64,000 bases of DNA, from contig NZ_AKJN02000006.1 of NCBI RefSeq assembly GCF_000282315.2, positions 124,001-188,000 of the forward strand, given 5' to 3'. The notes below the pieces were generated by a model. It saw only the letters and a list, made by a program, of their open reading frames with translations, had not been told where the DNA came from and ran no database searches. Shown one piece after another: positions 7,831-16,664 of the stretch; position 1 is the stretch's first letter, and each line of letters begins with the position of its first letter. Source of the DNA: Pseudomonas sp. GM41(2012). GTDB taxonomy: Bacteria; Pseudomonadota; Gammaproteobacteria; Pseudomonadales; Pseudomonadaceae. Position numbers and translations under genes: made by a program.

Positions 7831-8472
7831 ATGGAGCTCGCCTTGAAGAAAATCGTTCTGGTTGCTTTCGACCAATTCACTGATATCGACCTATTCCTGA
7901 TGTGGGACATTTTAGGCCGCAACACTGAGGACTGGCACGTCCGAATAGTGGGTTCCAGCTCTATCGTGCGATCAGCGCACGGCCTGCCTGTTTCGGTGCA
8001 CGGTCCGCTTTCCGAGGCCAATAGTGCCGACGCGGTATTGTTCGTCAGCGGCAAGGAAGGGATACCTGCTGCACTTGCCGCCCCAGATTTCCTGCCGTCG
8101 TTTGAACTTGACTCCAGACGCCAGCGAATCGGCTCCATATGCGCCGGAGCTTTCATTCTCGAACGGCTTGGGCTGCTCAGCGGCCAAGCAACTACACACC
8201 CGGATGCACGATCGAGCTTGCAAGCTCTGGGACTTGAGCCCGTGGACCAGCCTCTTGTATGCCAGGGGAACGTTGCAACCGCTGGCGGATGCCTTTCGGC
8301 GCTCTATCTGGTGGGATGGTTGGTTGAATCCTGGTTCGATGTCGACAAGCGCCGTGCGACGTTGCTCCCTGTTCTGCCAGCTGGCCAGAAAGAGCTCTAT
8401 GATGCCTTGATCGGGCTCAGTATCCGACAAGGAGAAGTTGGCGCCTCGCGACATGGCAGGTCGTCTAATTAG
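7831..8472 (+). CDS. DJ-1/PfpI-family protein (class I glutamine amidotransferase-like)
   Basis: 213 residues from ATG at 7831, where the family's first strand begins (LKKIVLVAFDQFTDIDLFL). In-frame alternatives are ATG 7798 and GTG 7753; the GTG lies in the candidate TetR operator. The nucleophile elbow is GSICAGAFILERLGLLSG, with Cys at about residue 108, as in ThiJ/DJ-1 proteins and the N-terminal half of GlxA regulators. There is no DNA-binding domain. It is followed 26 bases later by a DUF2867 gene, probably co-transcribed. Members of this family include isonitrile hydratases, glyoxalases and chaperones; the specific activity is not visible. Confidence 0.8.
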   Translation: MELALKKIVLVAFDQFTDIDLFLMWDILGRNTEDWHVRIVGSSSIVRSAHGLPVSVHGPLSEANSADAVLFVSGKEGIPAALAAPDFLPSFELDSRRQRIGSICAGAFILERLGLLSGQATTHPDARSSLQALGLEPVDQPLVCQGNVATAGGCLSALYLVGWLVESWFDVDKRRATLLPVLPAGQKELYDALIGLSIRQGEVGASRHGRSSN

Positions 8473-8498
8473 TAGTTAGAACTCAGGAGAGATCCCCG

Positions 8499-9026
8499 AT
8501 GCCCCGAGAATTTGAGCTCATTATGTCCGTGCCAGTCCCCACGAGGTCCGGCATCACCCACCTTTACAAGTCGATGAACCTAGCGGACGCTTTTGCGATT
8601 CGGCTCCCTGCGGGCACATCTACCAATCCAGATTTGCTAGCTCGATTCATCCTTTCCCACCAGCCATCCTGGATCGGATGGCTCTTGAAAGTCCGAGACA
8701 TTATCGTTGCCTGTTTTGGTCTCAAGACAGCCAAACACTTGGCATCACTTGCTAATCGGATTGGAGCCTTCAAGGTCTACAGTACGAACCAGACTGAAAT
8801 CGTGTTGGGGGAGGACGACAAGCACCTCGACTTCCGGATATCGGTTCTATGTTCTGCAGAGGCAGAACCAGAAGGCAGTCGCCAACTCGTTTTTTCAACT
8901 GTGGTCCAGTGCCACAACCGTCTAGGCCGGGCCTACATCTTCGTTATTGCCCCATTTCACCGCTTGGTTGTTAAGGCCAGCCTACTCCGTGCAGCGCGCG
9001 TCGGTTGGCCTCTGGCTTGCCCCTAA
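8499..9026 (+). CDS. DUF2867 domain protein
   Basis: 175 residues, with a good ribosome binding site (AGGAGAG) before ATG 8499. The body fits DUF2867: ADAFAIRLPAG early, then PSWIGWLLKVRDIIVACFGLKT (about 50-71), and a C-terminal GRAYIFVIAPFHRLVV block. The function of the family is unknown; members are often paired with oxidoreductase or NmrA-type proteins. It is 26 bases downstream of the DJ-1-like gene and presumably under the same TetR (7162-7716). The last ten residues look atypical and may be a variable tail. Confidence 0.72.
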   Translation: MPREFELIMSVPVPTRSGITHLYKSMNLADAFAIRLPAGTSTNPDLLARFILSHQPSWIGWLLKVRDIIVACFGLKTAKHLASLANRIGAFKVYSTNQTEIVLGEDDKHLDFRISVLCSAEAEPEGSRQLVFSTVVQCHNRLGRAYIFVIAPFHRLVVKASLLRAARVGWPLACP

Positions 9027-9217
9027 GGCTGAGAGCGCTGTGTGCCCCCTGAGGTCTAACCCTTCCATCGAAAGGCTGTGCTGGCAAGCCTGGCCAAGTC
9101 TCTCACGCTCTACGGCCATTTTTGTGAGTCCGTGAATTCAACCGAATTTGAGGAACTGAAACACGGACGTAATATTCGGGCAATACAATTCGCGGCAATG
9201 GAATAAAGGTGTAAGAG

Positions 9218-9433
9218 ATGAATCGGCCATCACGAAGCATGCGCAAGTTGCTCGACTCAGTCGCCACCAACAACGAGATGGCGGCGCTTGATGTAATGCG
9301 CGCAACTGAGCAGATCAAGGACGAGTTGTTGCGCCAGCGGCTGCTCAATCTAATTCACCGGCTCAATCAGGACGCCAATGACTTGCGATTGGCGCGCGAC
9401 GACATCCAGGGCGGCGCCATCAAATTAGCGTGA
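9218..9433 (+). CDS. Small hypothetical protein
   Basis: 71 residues, predicted helical and charged, with AAGGTG eight bases before the ATG. No signal peptide, membrane segment or known motif. Middle part is rich in Leu/Arg/Gln repeats (EQIKDELLRQRLLNLIHRLN), suggesting a short coiled coil. I do not recognise a family. It stands alone between the DUF2867 gene and a FecR fragment; the 190 bases before it and 220 bases after it hold nothing I can identify. Confidence 0.55.
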   Translation: MNRPSRSMRKLLDSVATNNEMAALDVMRATEQIKDELLRQRLLNLIHRLNQDANDLRLARDDIQGGAIKLA

Positions 9434-9657
9434 CCGGCCGCCGGCGGGCCCAATGCAGCCGGTCCCTAAATCACTTCCTTCCCTGGCTTTATGTTGGACG
9501 CGACAGTTTTGATCGCGACGCCAGCACATAATCCAGACTCGGCGAGTCCGGCAACTCGGTTGCGTAATCGCAGGATTGCCTTCAGCGGGCCAACCCCGGA
9601 AGAGGGGGCGCGGTGAAACAGAACAGCAAGCATGCCGAAACTACTGAAGCCTTCAAG

Positions 9658-9930
9658 CTACATTCTGCGGGCGCCGTTACGCGGAGTCGAAAGGTCGGTC
9701 AGCAGTTTTTTCGATGTGCTTTGATTGTTCGGTAGTTCGTCGCTGAGGTCCCAGATCTCAAGCATTTTTGCGTACTCGAACGCGTGGCGAGGATCGTTCT
9801 GAACCCACCTCTGAAAGTCCAGACGTTCTTCGGTCGTACAGGTGTCATCATGCAAGCGCATACACCAATGGGCGGCTTGAGTGAGGATTTGTTCGTCCAG
9901 CGAGGAAGGATTAGGAGGCTTCATTGACAA
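9658..9930 (-). CDS. Stand-alone FecR N-terminal domain (DUF4880), probable remnant
   Basis: 90 residues. The sequence matches only the cytoplasmic N-terminal domain of FecR anti-sigma regulators (ILTQAAHWCMRLHDD, then EERLDFQRWVQNDPRHAFEYAKM). Full-length FecR is about 320 residues, as seen here at 19179-20156; the transmembrane helix and periplasmic domain are absent. There is no FecI or TonB receptor next to it. It could be the relic of a lost iron-signalling module or a small free anti-sigma-like protein. The frame ends in a normal stop codon, so a truncated but expressed gene remains possible. Confidence 0.65.
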   Translation of the reverse strand: MSMKPPNPSSLDEQILTQAAHWCMRLHDDTCTTEERLDFQRWVQNDPRHAFEYAKMLEIWDLSDELPNNQSTSKKLLTDLSTPRNGARRM

Positions 9931-10053
9931 CTACCTGTAGGACCGGATAAGCCACTCTACGAGGCAGTTTGGTAAAAAAACGTCAAAAAGAAGTCGTAAT
10001 TATTTTGGTAAATATCGTGAGTATGCGACTTGAAATCTGGCTCGAGCGGCGTG

Positions 10054-11409
10054 TCAGTGCTTGCCTGATTTCAACCATACCGAGACACATAGTCCGCTTT
10101 TTTTCATCTCGTCCGAGTAACTCAATCGAACGTGAACTCCCGTACGATCGGCTATCGCTTTGACGATCGACAAGCCCAGCCCAGAGCCCGCTTCATCAGT
10201 TCCCAGACATCGATAAAACGGATCGAACACTCGCGATTGTTCCTCTGCCGAGATGCCTGGGCCTGAGTCCTTGACCTGCAGGATTGCAGTCTCTTGCGCC
10301 AGCTCGACTGAAAGGTCGATCCGTCCACCATGGGGCGTGTAACGGATCGCATTGTCCACCAGATTCTTGACCAGGATTAACAGGTCCATTTCGTTGATGG
10401 TGACATGCACGTCCTCGATACTTTCAACGCCAATATCGATGTGTTTACGTTCTGCCAGCGGTAATAAATCTTCCAATACGCGGCGATAGACTTCATGGAC
10501 TGAAACGGCCGTCTGTGGTCGGTCAGAGCTTGCTTGCGCGGTCGCCAGGGTCAACAGTTGATCAATCAGTTTTCTACCGCGCTCTATTCCCCGGGACAAC
10601 GGCAACAGGCGCTCACGGGCCGGCCCCGGCATCTCGGTGGCGGCCAGTCGCTCAGCTTGCAGGGAAAGGGCTGTCATGGGCGAACGCAGTTCGTGGGCAG
10701 CGTCGGCGACGAAGCGACGCTGGTTTTCCATGGACTGCGCAACACGCGCGAGCAAGCGATTGATAGCCACGACGAAAGGCCGAATCTCGGTCGGCAAATG
10801 GCGCTCGTCGATAGGGTGCAGTGCCTGTTCATCGCGTCGATCGATGTCAGCCGAAAGGGCGGCAATCGGACGGAACAGTTTGCGCACCAGGTCGCCCACC
10901 ACCAGCAATAGCACCGGAAACAGAATGAGAAACGGCAGCAAACTTCGCCAGGCGCTCTCGCGGGCTTCTTTGTCGCGGACGCCGGTTTCTTGAGCGACGA
11001 CGATGCGTTCACCGCGGGCTGTGGTTCTGACCAGCACACGAAAGTCTTCGCCCGTGACATTTAAGGTCGAGAGGCCATCGGCCAGTGTGGTGGGGAAGGG
11101 CAGTGGTATCAGGGTGTCATCGTTGCCGATGGCTTTACTGCCATCGGCCAGGTATTGCACGATGACCCTGGATTCTTCATTGTCGCCATCGACTTCCTGG
11201 GACGCGGGATAGTGTAGGGACATCTGCTGCCGATCAAACAAGACGGCCACCTGGCGCAAGGTATCGTCCTGCATTTCGTGGGCCTCGTCGAACGCAGAGG
11301 CAAACGCAAAAATCCCGGCCAGCACCGCAACGATCAGGATGGCCAGCGATAGCGTCACGGACAGGCGTAGTTGTACCGAGTCCCTCAAACGCTTTTTGAA
11401 ACCATCCAT
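10054..11409 (-). CDS. Sensor histidine kinase (QseC/PmrB-like)
   Basis: 451 residues. Transmembrane helices at about 17-39 and 156-173 flank a periplasmic loop of about 115 residues. HAMP-like linker, then the H-box FVADAAHELRSPMTAL with His239, the N-box LVKNLVDNAIRYTP, and ATP-binding motifs DSGPGI and GSGLGLSIV are all intact. It autophosphorylates and passes phosphate to the response regulator encoded just upstream (11385-12050; 25-base overlap). The signal is unknown. Adjacent lipoprotein and COG4705-like genes (12146-13376) are likely neighbours in function, but a terminator separates them. Confidence 0.93.
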   Translation of the reverse strand: MDGFKKRLRDSVQLRLSVTLSLAILIVAVLAGIFAFASAFDEAHEMQDDTLRQVAVLFDRQQMSLHYPASQEVDGDNEESRVIVQYLADGSKAIGNDDTLIPLPFPTTLADGLSTLNVTGEDFRVLVRTTARGERIVVAQETGVRDKEARESAWRSLLPFLILFPVLLLVVGDLVRKLFRPIAALSADIDRRDEQALHPIDERHLPTEIRPFVVAINRLLARVAQSMENQRRFVADAAHELRSPMTALSLQAERLAATEMPGPARERLLPLSRGIERGRKLIDQLLTLATAQASSDRPQTAVSVHEVYRRVLEDLLPLAERKHIDIGVESIEDVHVTINEMDLLILVKNLVDNAIRYTPHGGRIDLSVELAQETAILQVKDSGPGISAEEQSRVFDPFYRCLGTDEAGSGLGLSIVKAIADRTGVHVRLSYSDEMKKSGLCVSVWLKSGKH

Positions 11410-12050
11410 CCCATCCCCCTCACGTTCTTGATGACATGGCTTCCTAGCTTGCGCCGCAGGGCATGAATCAAAAACTCCACCGCGTTGCTTTCCACTTCAT
11501 TGCCCCAACCATAGATGCGGTCTTCGAGTTCACTGCGCGAGAGAATTGCGCCTGGTCGAATCATCAATGCCTGCAGCAGGGCGAACTCACGACTGGACAA
11601 TTGGATGTCGCGATTTTCTAAGGTGGTGGCTTGTTTGGCGATCAAGTCCAGCGACACTACGCCATTGTCCAGCACGGACAGGGCAGCGCCACCTTTACGG
11701 CGAAGCACGGCTCGTATACGGGCCAGCAGCTCCGCCATATCGAACGGTTTGAGCAGGTAGTCGTCAGCGCCACCGTCAAGGCCGCGCAAGCGATCACCCA
11801 GGTCGTCCCGTGCGGTGATGATCAGCAGTGGCACCGGGTTGTTGCGCGCGCGAATGCTGTCGAGTACATCCAGGCCATCCTTCCCGGGCAACCCAAGATC
11901 CAGTAGCACCAGGTCATAGTGTTGGGTGTCCAGCGTTGCAAGAGCGGTGAGACCGTTTTTCACCCAGTCAGTGGCATAACTCGCATCGTTCAGGGCGCCC
12001 TGGGTCGCTTCGCCAATCATCGGGTCGTCTTCAACCAGCAATATCCGCAT
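11385..12050 (-). CDS. OmpR-family response regulator (QseB/PmrA-like)
   Basis: 221 residues. Receiver domain with acidic pocket VEDD (6-9), phospho-acceptor Asp51 (LVLLDLGLPG) and Lys103-region KPFD. The C-terminal winged helix has LSSREFALLQALMIRPGAILSRSELEDRIY. It overlaps the kinase gene by 25 bases, so the two are translationally coupled. It is transcribed after the terminator at 12063-12092, which suggests its own promoter in the 95-base gap. Target genes are not visible, though the flanking lipoprotein and membrane-protein genes are candidates. Confidence 0.93.
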   Translation of the reverse strand: MRILLVEDDPMIGEATQGALNDASYATDWVKNGLTALATLDTQHYDLVLLDLGLPGKDGLDVLDSIRARNNPVPLLIITARDDLGDRLRGLDGGADDYLLKPFDMAELLARIRAVLRRKGGAALSVLDNGVVSLDLIAKQATTLENRDIQLSSREFALLQALMIRPGAILSRSELEDRIYGWGNEVESNAVEFLIHALRRKLGSHVIKNVRGMGWMVSKSV

Positions 12051-12062
12051 TTGCCGCTCCAG

Positions 12063-12092
12063 AAAAAAGCGCGACCGTCATGACCGTCGCGC
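12063..12092 (-). terminator. Rho-independent terminator after the lipoprotein gene
   Basis: On the minus strand GCGCGAC (12092-12086) pairs with GTCGCGC (12075-12069), followed by a run of six T. The whole hairpin is almost palindromic. It ends the 13376-12146 transcript before the response-regulator gene. Confidence 0.85.
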
Positions 12093-12145
12093 CTGTATTG
12101 AAGCATCTGTACAAATGTTTGTCCGTTGTGGGATCACCTTCGGGA

Positions 12146-12583
12146 TCAGGATGTGCCCTTCATCGAATCGAAGGCCTTCAACAGCTCATCCATCATAGCC
12201 TTGCAGTCGTTCTGTTGCGGGTTACTGGCGCGCAAGGCATCGAGTGCGCGGTCGATCGCCTTGTCCACGACATGCCAGTCGCTGGCAGCGCGAGGTTTGA
12301 TCCCGGCTTCGGCCGAGTCCCAAGTGGTTTCCAGATCCTTGATTCGGGCTTTCGCACCGGGCAGATCATTTTTGCCGACGAGCACGGCTACGTCGGCGGC
12401 TATGTTGCGGAACTCGGACAGATCCCCCAATTTTGAACCCGACTGGGTTTGAGTGCTCACCGAGCTTGAGGTCGTACCCGCATTGGGCTTGTCGGCAGGT
12501 TTCGAGCAACCGGCGGCGACGCTGAGCAAAAAAATGGATGAGACGATGGCAACGTGGCGAATGATGTTTTGAATCTGGCGCAT
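12146..12583 (-). CDS. Hypothetical lipoprotein
   Basis: 145 residues with a lipoprotein signal (SVAAGC, Cys26), a Ser/Thr/Gln-rich linker and a helical C-terminal domain. AAGGAA precedes the start. I do not recognise the helical domain; it includes [19 protein letters not shown] and a conserved-looking [17 protein letters not shown] segment. It follows the COG4705-like membrane protein by 28 bases, so the two are one operon, ending at the terminator at 12063-12092. Location is probably the outer-membrane inner leaflet or inner membrane. Confidence 0.7.
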   Translation of the reverse strand: MRQIQNIIRHVAIVSSIFLLSVAAGCSKPADKPNAGTTSSSVSTQTQSGSKLGDLSEFRNIAADVAVLVGKNDLPGAKARIKDLETTWDSAEAGIKPRAASDWHVVDKAIDRALDALRASNPQQNDCKAMMDELLKAFDSMKGTS

Positions 12584-12611
12584 GAAGATTCCTTAAATGA
12601 CTTTTGGGCGT

Positions 12612-13376
12612 TTACTGAGTGACGGTTTTGCGATTGCCGACGCTGATTTGCGCGACCGCAACCAGAATGACAATGACGCACAGGAAGATGGCACTGGTCC
12701 AGGTGGCGCCCATTCCGAGACCGCCGTAGGTTTTGGCCTGGGTCAGCAAGTCGCCGAGGGAGGCGCCGAATGGACGGGTCAGGATGTAGGCGATCCAGAA
12801 CGTCAGCACCATATTGCAGCCCATGCGCCAGGCCACCAGGGTGGCAGCGATCAGCGCACCGAAGATGACGGCACCGAGGGTGAAACCCAGGCCCAAGGCT
12901 TCGGTAGCCAGGTCACCGGCGGCGGTACCGAGGGCAAAGGTGCAGAGCACCGTGGCCCAATAAAACAACTCTCGTCGCGGCGTGACAATTTCGCGGATCG
13001 ACACGTTGTGTTCGGTCCGGTACCAGACCAGGAAGTTAATCGCCAACAAAGCGGAAAATACTGCCGTACTGGTGTACAGACTGACGTCCAGTACGTCGGT
13101 CAAAATGTCGGTGATTTGTGTCCCGACGATGCTCACCAATACGACGGTCAACCAGTAAATCCAGGGCGTGTAGGCTTTGGTGCGCAATTGGTAGAACATC
13201 GCGATTGCCAGTAAAACCGCCATGCCGATACTGGTCGGGCCCGCGCCGAAGCCGGCATCGACGGCAAGAAAGTCAGCGCCAGTTTCACCCACGGTCGTTG
13301 ACAAGATCTTGATCACCCAGAATGACAGCGTCACTTCGGGTACTTTATTGAGCCAGTCGGCTATTGCGGATTTCAT
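12612..13376 (-). CDS. COG4705-like integral membrane protein
   Basis: 254 residues with about seven or eight transmembrane helices. It begins KVPEVTLSFWVIKILSTTVGETGADFL and contains an internally repeated pattern: STTVGETGADFL near the start is echoed by LGTAAGDLATEALGLG later, each with Gly/Glu or Gly/Asp inside a membrane segment. This is the pattern of the COG4705 family of predicted membrane proteins, whose function is not settled. It is co-directional with the lipoprotein and two-component genes, and expression under that system is plausible. Confidence 0.72.
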   Translation of the reverse strand: MKSAIADWLNKVPEVTLSFWVIKILSTTVGETGADFLAVDAGFGAGPTSIGMAVLLAIAMFYQLRTKAYTPWIYWLTVVLVSIVGTQITDILTDVLDVSLYTSTAVFSALLAINFLVWYRTEHNVSIREIVTPRRELFYWATVLCTFALGTAAGDLATEALGLGFTLGAVIFGALIAATLVAWRMGCNMVLTFWIAYILTRPFGASLGDLLTQAKTYGGLGMGATWTSAIFLCVIVILVAVAQISVGNRKTVTQ

Positions 13377-13602
13377 AGGCGCGTAGCCTCTCCTGAGTAG
13401 CGCGAAATGTGCGCAGGGGAGAAGGTACGTAACGAAACTTAGCTGAGCCTGAGGGGCGGCAAATCGGTCGCCAGTTCATCTGGCGCCGCACGAATGTTTC
13501 GACCAAAGGCCTGAAAGATCTGCGCGGGAGGTTCTCAGTGCCTGCACGATCACTTACGCTTTGCGACGAAGAGGGCAGCATTCTCAGCATCCGATTGATT
13601 CA

Positions 13603-14361
13603 TCATAAAACGATATCGTCGATCAGGATGTGGTGTTGCCCGCGACTGCATTTCTCGATCCGCGCCTCGACCTTATAGACGTTGCGAAGCATCCGTTCGG
13701 TAATCACCTCATGGCACGGACCGCTGCCTTGAGTTGTACCCTGCGCGATCACTAACACCTGGTCGGCAAAGCGCAGGGCCTGATTCAGGTCGTGAATCGC
13801 TATGAACACGATCACCTCGCGTTTACGAGCCAGCGCGCGCATGAAGTTCAGCACCTGTACCTGTCGATGCATGTCGAGTGCGCTGGTTGGTTCGTCCATC
13901 AATAGCACTTCCGGTTCGCGCACCAGGGTTTGTGCGATCGACACTAACTGCTGCTGACCGCCGCTGAGTTCTCCGAGGTTGCGGAAGGACAATTCGGTGA
14001 TCCCGAGTGCGCCGAGAATCTCGTCCACCAATTTCAATTCATCGTCGTGGACAACCCAGCCGGGTGTCAGTTGTTTGCGCGCCAGCAGCACTGATTCGTA
14101 AACCGTCAGACGGGCGCTGGCATTCAGACCCTGAGGCATGTAGCTGATGCCCTGATGGCCCTTTTTCGCATCTTGCAGGATGACCTGGCCCGGCCCGTCG
14201 ATCAGCCCGGCCATACGCTTGAACAACGTCGACTTTCCCGCCGCGTTGGGGCCGACCACCGCGACAACCTGACCGCCCATGAAGGCGGCAGTGGTGACGC
14301 CGGAAATGATTTCGCGCTGCCCGTAGCGGGCACCGAGGTTCTCAAGCTGGATCTTCACCAT
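13603..14361 (-). CDS. Iron-siderophore ABC transporter, ATP-binding protein (FecE-like)
   Basis: 252 residues. Walker A GPNAAGKS (37-44), signature LSGGQ (132-136), Walker B LLMDEP (153-158) and the switch His in FIAIHDLNQALRF. It belongs to the FecE/FepC class. It overlaps the permease gene by 7 bases and is the last gene of receptor, binding protein, permease, ATPase. It powers uptake of a ferric siderophore or similar chelate across the inner membrane. Confidence 0.93.
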   Translation of the reverse strand: MVKIQLENLGARYGQREIISGVTTAAFMGGQVVAVVGPNAAGKSTLFKRMAGLIDGPGQVILQDAKKGHQGISYMPQGLNASARLTVYESVLLARKQLTPGWVVHDDELKLVDEILGALGITELSFRNLGELSGGQQQLVSIAQTLVREPEVLLMDEPTSALDMHRQVQVLNFMRALARKREVIVFIAIHDLNQALRFADQVLVIAQGTTQGSGPCHEVITERMLRNVYKVEARIEKCSRGQHHILIDDIVL

Positions 14362-15416
14362 GAGTTTTTCTTCCCGCTGAGAATCAGAGATATGAAGAAC
14401 GGCACGCCGATTAGTGACGTGACCACGCCGATTGGAAAAATGGCGCCGGGGATCAGGGTTTTGCTGACCACCGAACTGGCGGACAGAATCAACGAGCCAG
14501 TCAGCAATGAAGCCGGCAGGAAGAAGCGTTGATCTTCTCCAATCAGCATCCGCGCGATATGCGGGCCGACCAGCCCGATAAAACCGATGGTGCCGACAAA
14601 GGCCACCGGGAACGAGGCGAGCAGGCTGACCATGATCAGTGTCTGAAAACGCAAGCTGCGCACGTTGATCCCGAAACTCGCGGCCTTGTCATCACCCAAA
14701 CGCAACGCGGTCAGAGCCCAGGCGCGTTTGGCAAAGATTGGCAGGGTGATGAAGATCACCAGGCAGATCACACCCAGTTTGGGCCAGGTGGCTTTGGTCA
14801 GGCTGCCCATCGTCCAGAACACCACGGCCGCGACGGCTTGCTCGGTGGCAAAAAACTGCACCAATGCCAGCAGTGCATTGAACGTGAATACCAAGGCAAT
14901 GCCGAGCAGCACGATCGTTTCGGCCGTCACACCGCGACGCATGCTCAGGAAGTGGATCAGCAGCGCTGACAGCATGGCCATGATGAACGCGTTCACCGGC
15001 ACCATGTACTGCGCCGCCAACGGGAACAACGCCACACCAAACGCCAGGCCCATCGCGGCGCCGAAACTGGCGGCGGCGGAAATGCCCAGCGTGAACGGGC
15101 TGGCCAGCGGGTTGTTGAGGATTGTCTGCATCTGTGCGCCCGCCAACGACAACGCCGCGCCGACTGCGACGGCCATCAGCGCGACCGGCAGACGGATTTC
15201 CCACATCACGACCCGTACTTGTGCCGAAGCGGTGTCTGGCGAAAACAGTGCGCCGAGCACTTCGCTGAGGCTGTAGCTAGCGGGTCCGAGGGCCAGATCA
15301 AGCAGGACACTGCACATCAGTAACACCACGAGCCCGCCAAGGATCAGGCGTTTTCGCAGCACCATTCGGCGGTAGGTGTCGCGCTGAACGACCATTGCTT
15401 CATTCAGTGAGCTCAT
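14355..15416 (-). CDS. Iron-siderophore ABC transporter permease (FecCD family)
   Basis: 353 residues, about nine to ten transmembrane helices. Family motifs are present: GAALSLAGAQMQTILNNPLASPFTLGISAAA (about 80-110) and GFIGLVGPHIARMLIGEDQR (the ATPase-coupling loop, about 275-294). A single permease gene suggests a homodimer, as in BtuC. It overlaps the binding-protein gene by 4 bases. Confidence 0.93.
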   Translation of the reverse strand: MSSLNEAMVVQRDTYRRMVLRKRLILGGLVVLLMCSVLLDLALGPASYSLSEVLGALFSPDTASAQVRVVMWEIRLPVALMAVAVGAALSLAGAQMQTILNNPLASPFTLGISAAASFGAAMGLAFGVALFPLAAQYMVPVNAFIMAMLSALLIHFLSMRRGVTAETIVLLGIALVFTFNALLALVQFFATEQAVAAVVFWTMGSLTKATWPKLGVICLVIFITLPIFAKRAWALTALRLGDDKAASFGINVRSLRFQTLIMVSLLASFPVAFVGTIGFIGLVGPHIARMLIGEDQRFFLPASLLTGSLILSASSVVSKTLIPGAIFPIGVVTSLIGVPFFISLILSGKKNSW

Positions 15417-16600
15417 GGTTTAGCCTCTGTCTTGCGCAGGCTGACGAAATAACCCGGTTCGTAAGGCACGGGCAGAAACCGCTCATGCAGCTCGCGAAAC
15501 GAGGAGTCGGGGTCGAGGTCGGCAAACAGCGTCGGATGAAACCATTTCGCCAATTGCTGGATGGCCACGAACTGGTAGGGACTGTTGTAAAACTGGTGCC
15601 AGATGGCGTGAAACGCTTGGTCGTCCTGAGCCTTGATGCCCGCATAGGCAGGGCGTTGTGTGTACCACGCCAGTTTGTGCCTGGCTTGGGTCATGTCCGC
15701 AGCAGGGCCGACGGCGACCCAATGGCCACCGGGTGAAAAGGCTTCCCAGTTAGCGCTGGTGACGACGACATGGGCAGGGTTGGCGACGATGACTTGCTCG
15801 GGGTTCAACTGGCCGAACGTGGTGGGGATGATGCTTCTGGCGATGTTGTTGCCACCGGCCATGTCGACGAACAGGCCGAAGTTTTCATTGCCGAAACTCA
15901 GGCAGCAATCATCGGTGTAGCCACCGATGCGCTCGATGAATACGCTGGGGCGGGAAGGATGGTGGGCCTTGATGACGTCGGTGACGCGATGGATCTGTTG
16001 GTTGCGAAAGTCGATGAAAGCCTCGGCACGAGCCTCCTTGCCAAACAACTGGCCGAACAGGCGCATGGTCGGCTCGGTGTTTTGCATCGGGTTATTGCGA
16101 AAGTCGACGTAAACCACCGGAATGCCCAGCGCGTCGAGTTTCTCGATGTAGCGCGCATCTTCGGTGGCGTGTTGAGCCTCGATGTTCAGGATGATCACAT
16201 CGGGTCGCTGGGAAATCGCTTGCTCGATGTCGAAGGTGCCGTCTTCAAATCCGCCGAAGGTCGGGATTTTGGCTATATCGGGAAATTTGCGCAGGTAGGC
16301 GCCGTAGGTGTCCGGGTCTGACTGGATCAAATCCTTGCGCCAGCCGACGATGCGCTCGATGGGGTTTTGCGTGTCCAGTGCGGCGACCAGGTACAACTGG
16401 CGGCCCTCACCGAGGATGACCCTTCTGACCGGAAGATGGACCTTGACCTTGCGCCCGAGCAGATCGGTTACCGTGCCGAGCGCGGGATCCGGATCGGCGG
16501 CGAGCGCATTGCGCGGCATCAGCGAAAGCAGCGACAGGCACACCAGCCCTGCGAACAGCAGTGCAACGTAAGTGAGGCGGTGTCGAAAAAGGGTAACCAT
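15413..16600 (-). CDS. Iron-siderophore ABC transporter, periplasmic binding protein
   Basis: 395 residues with a signal peptide ending near NALAAD. The fold is the cobalamin/ferric-siderophore binding type (Peripla_BP_2): DLLGRKVKVHLPVRRVIL, then RPDVIILN and a second lobe with NPEQVIVANPAHVVV. It is a little longer than the typical 300-350 residues. It sits 64 bases after the TonB receptor gene and is the soluble carrier between that receptor and the permease. The ligand is not deducible. Confidence 0.9.
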   Translation of the reverse strand: MVTLFRHRLTYVALLFAGLVCLSLLSLMPRNALAADPDPALGTVTDLLGRKVKVHLPVRRVILGEGRQLYLVAALDTQNPIERIVGWRKDLIQSDPDTYGAYLRKFPDIAKIPTFGGFEDGTFDIEQAISQRPDVIILNIEAQHATEDARYIEKLDALGIPVVYVDFRNNPMQNTEPTMRLFGQLFGKEARAEAFIDFRNQQIHRVTDVIKAHHPSRPSVFIERIGGYTDDCCLSFGNENFGLFVDMAGGNNIARSIIPTTFGQLNPEQVIVANPAHVVVTSANWEAFSPGGHWVAVGPAADMTQARHKLAWYTQRPAYAGIKAQDDQAFHAIWHQFYNSPYQFVAIQQLAKWFHPTLFADLDPDSSFRELHERFLPVPYEPGYFVSLRKTEAKP

Positions 16601-16664
16601 GGTTTATGCCTTTGCAGAAGTCAGACCGGACAACGGCTCAAGTCGCCGCCCCGGACAGAAGGTT

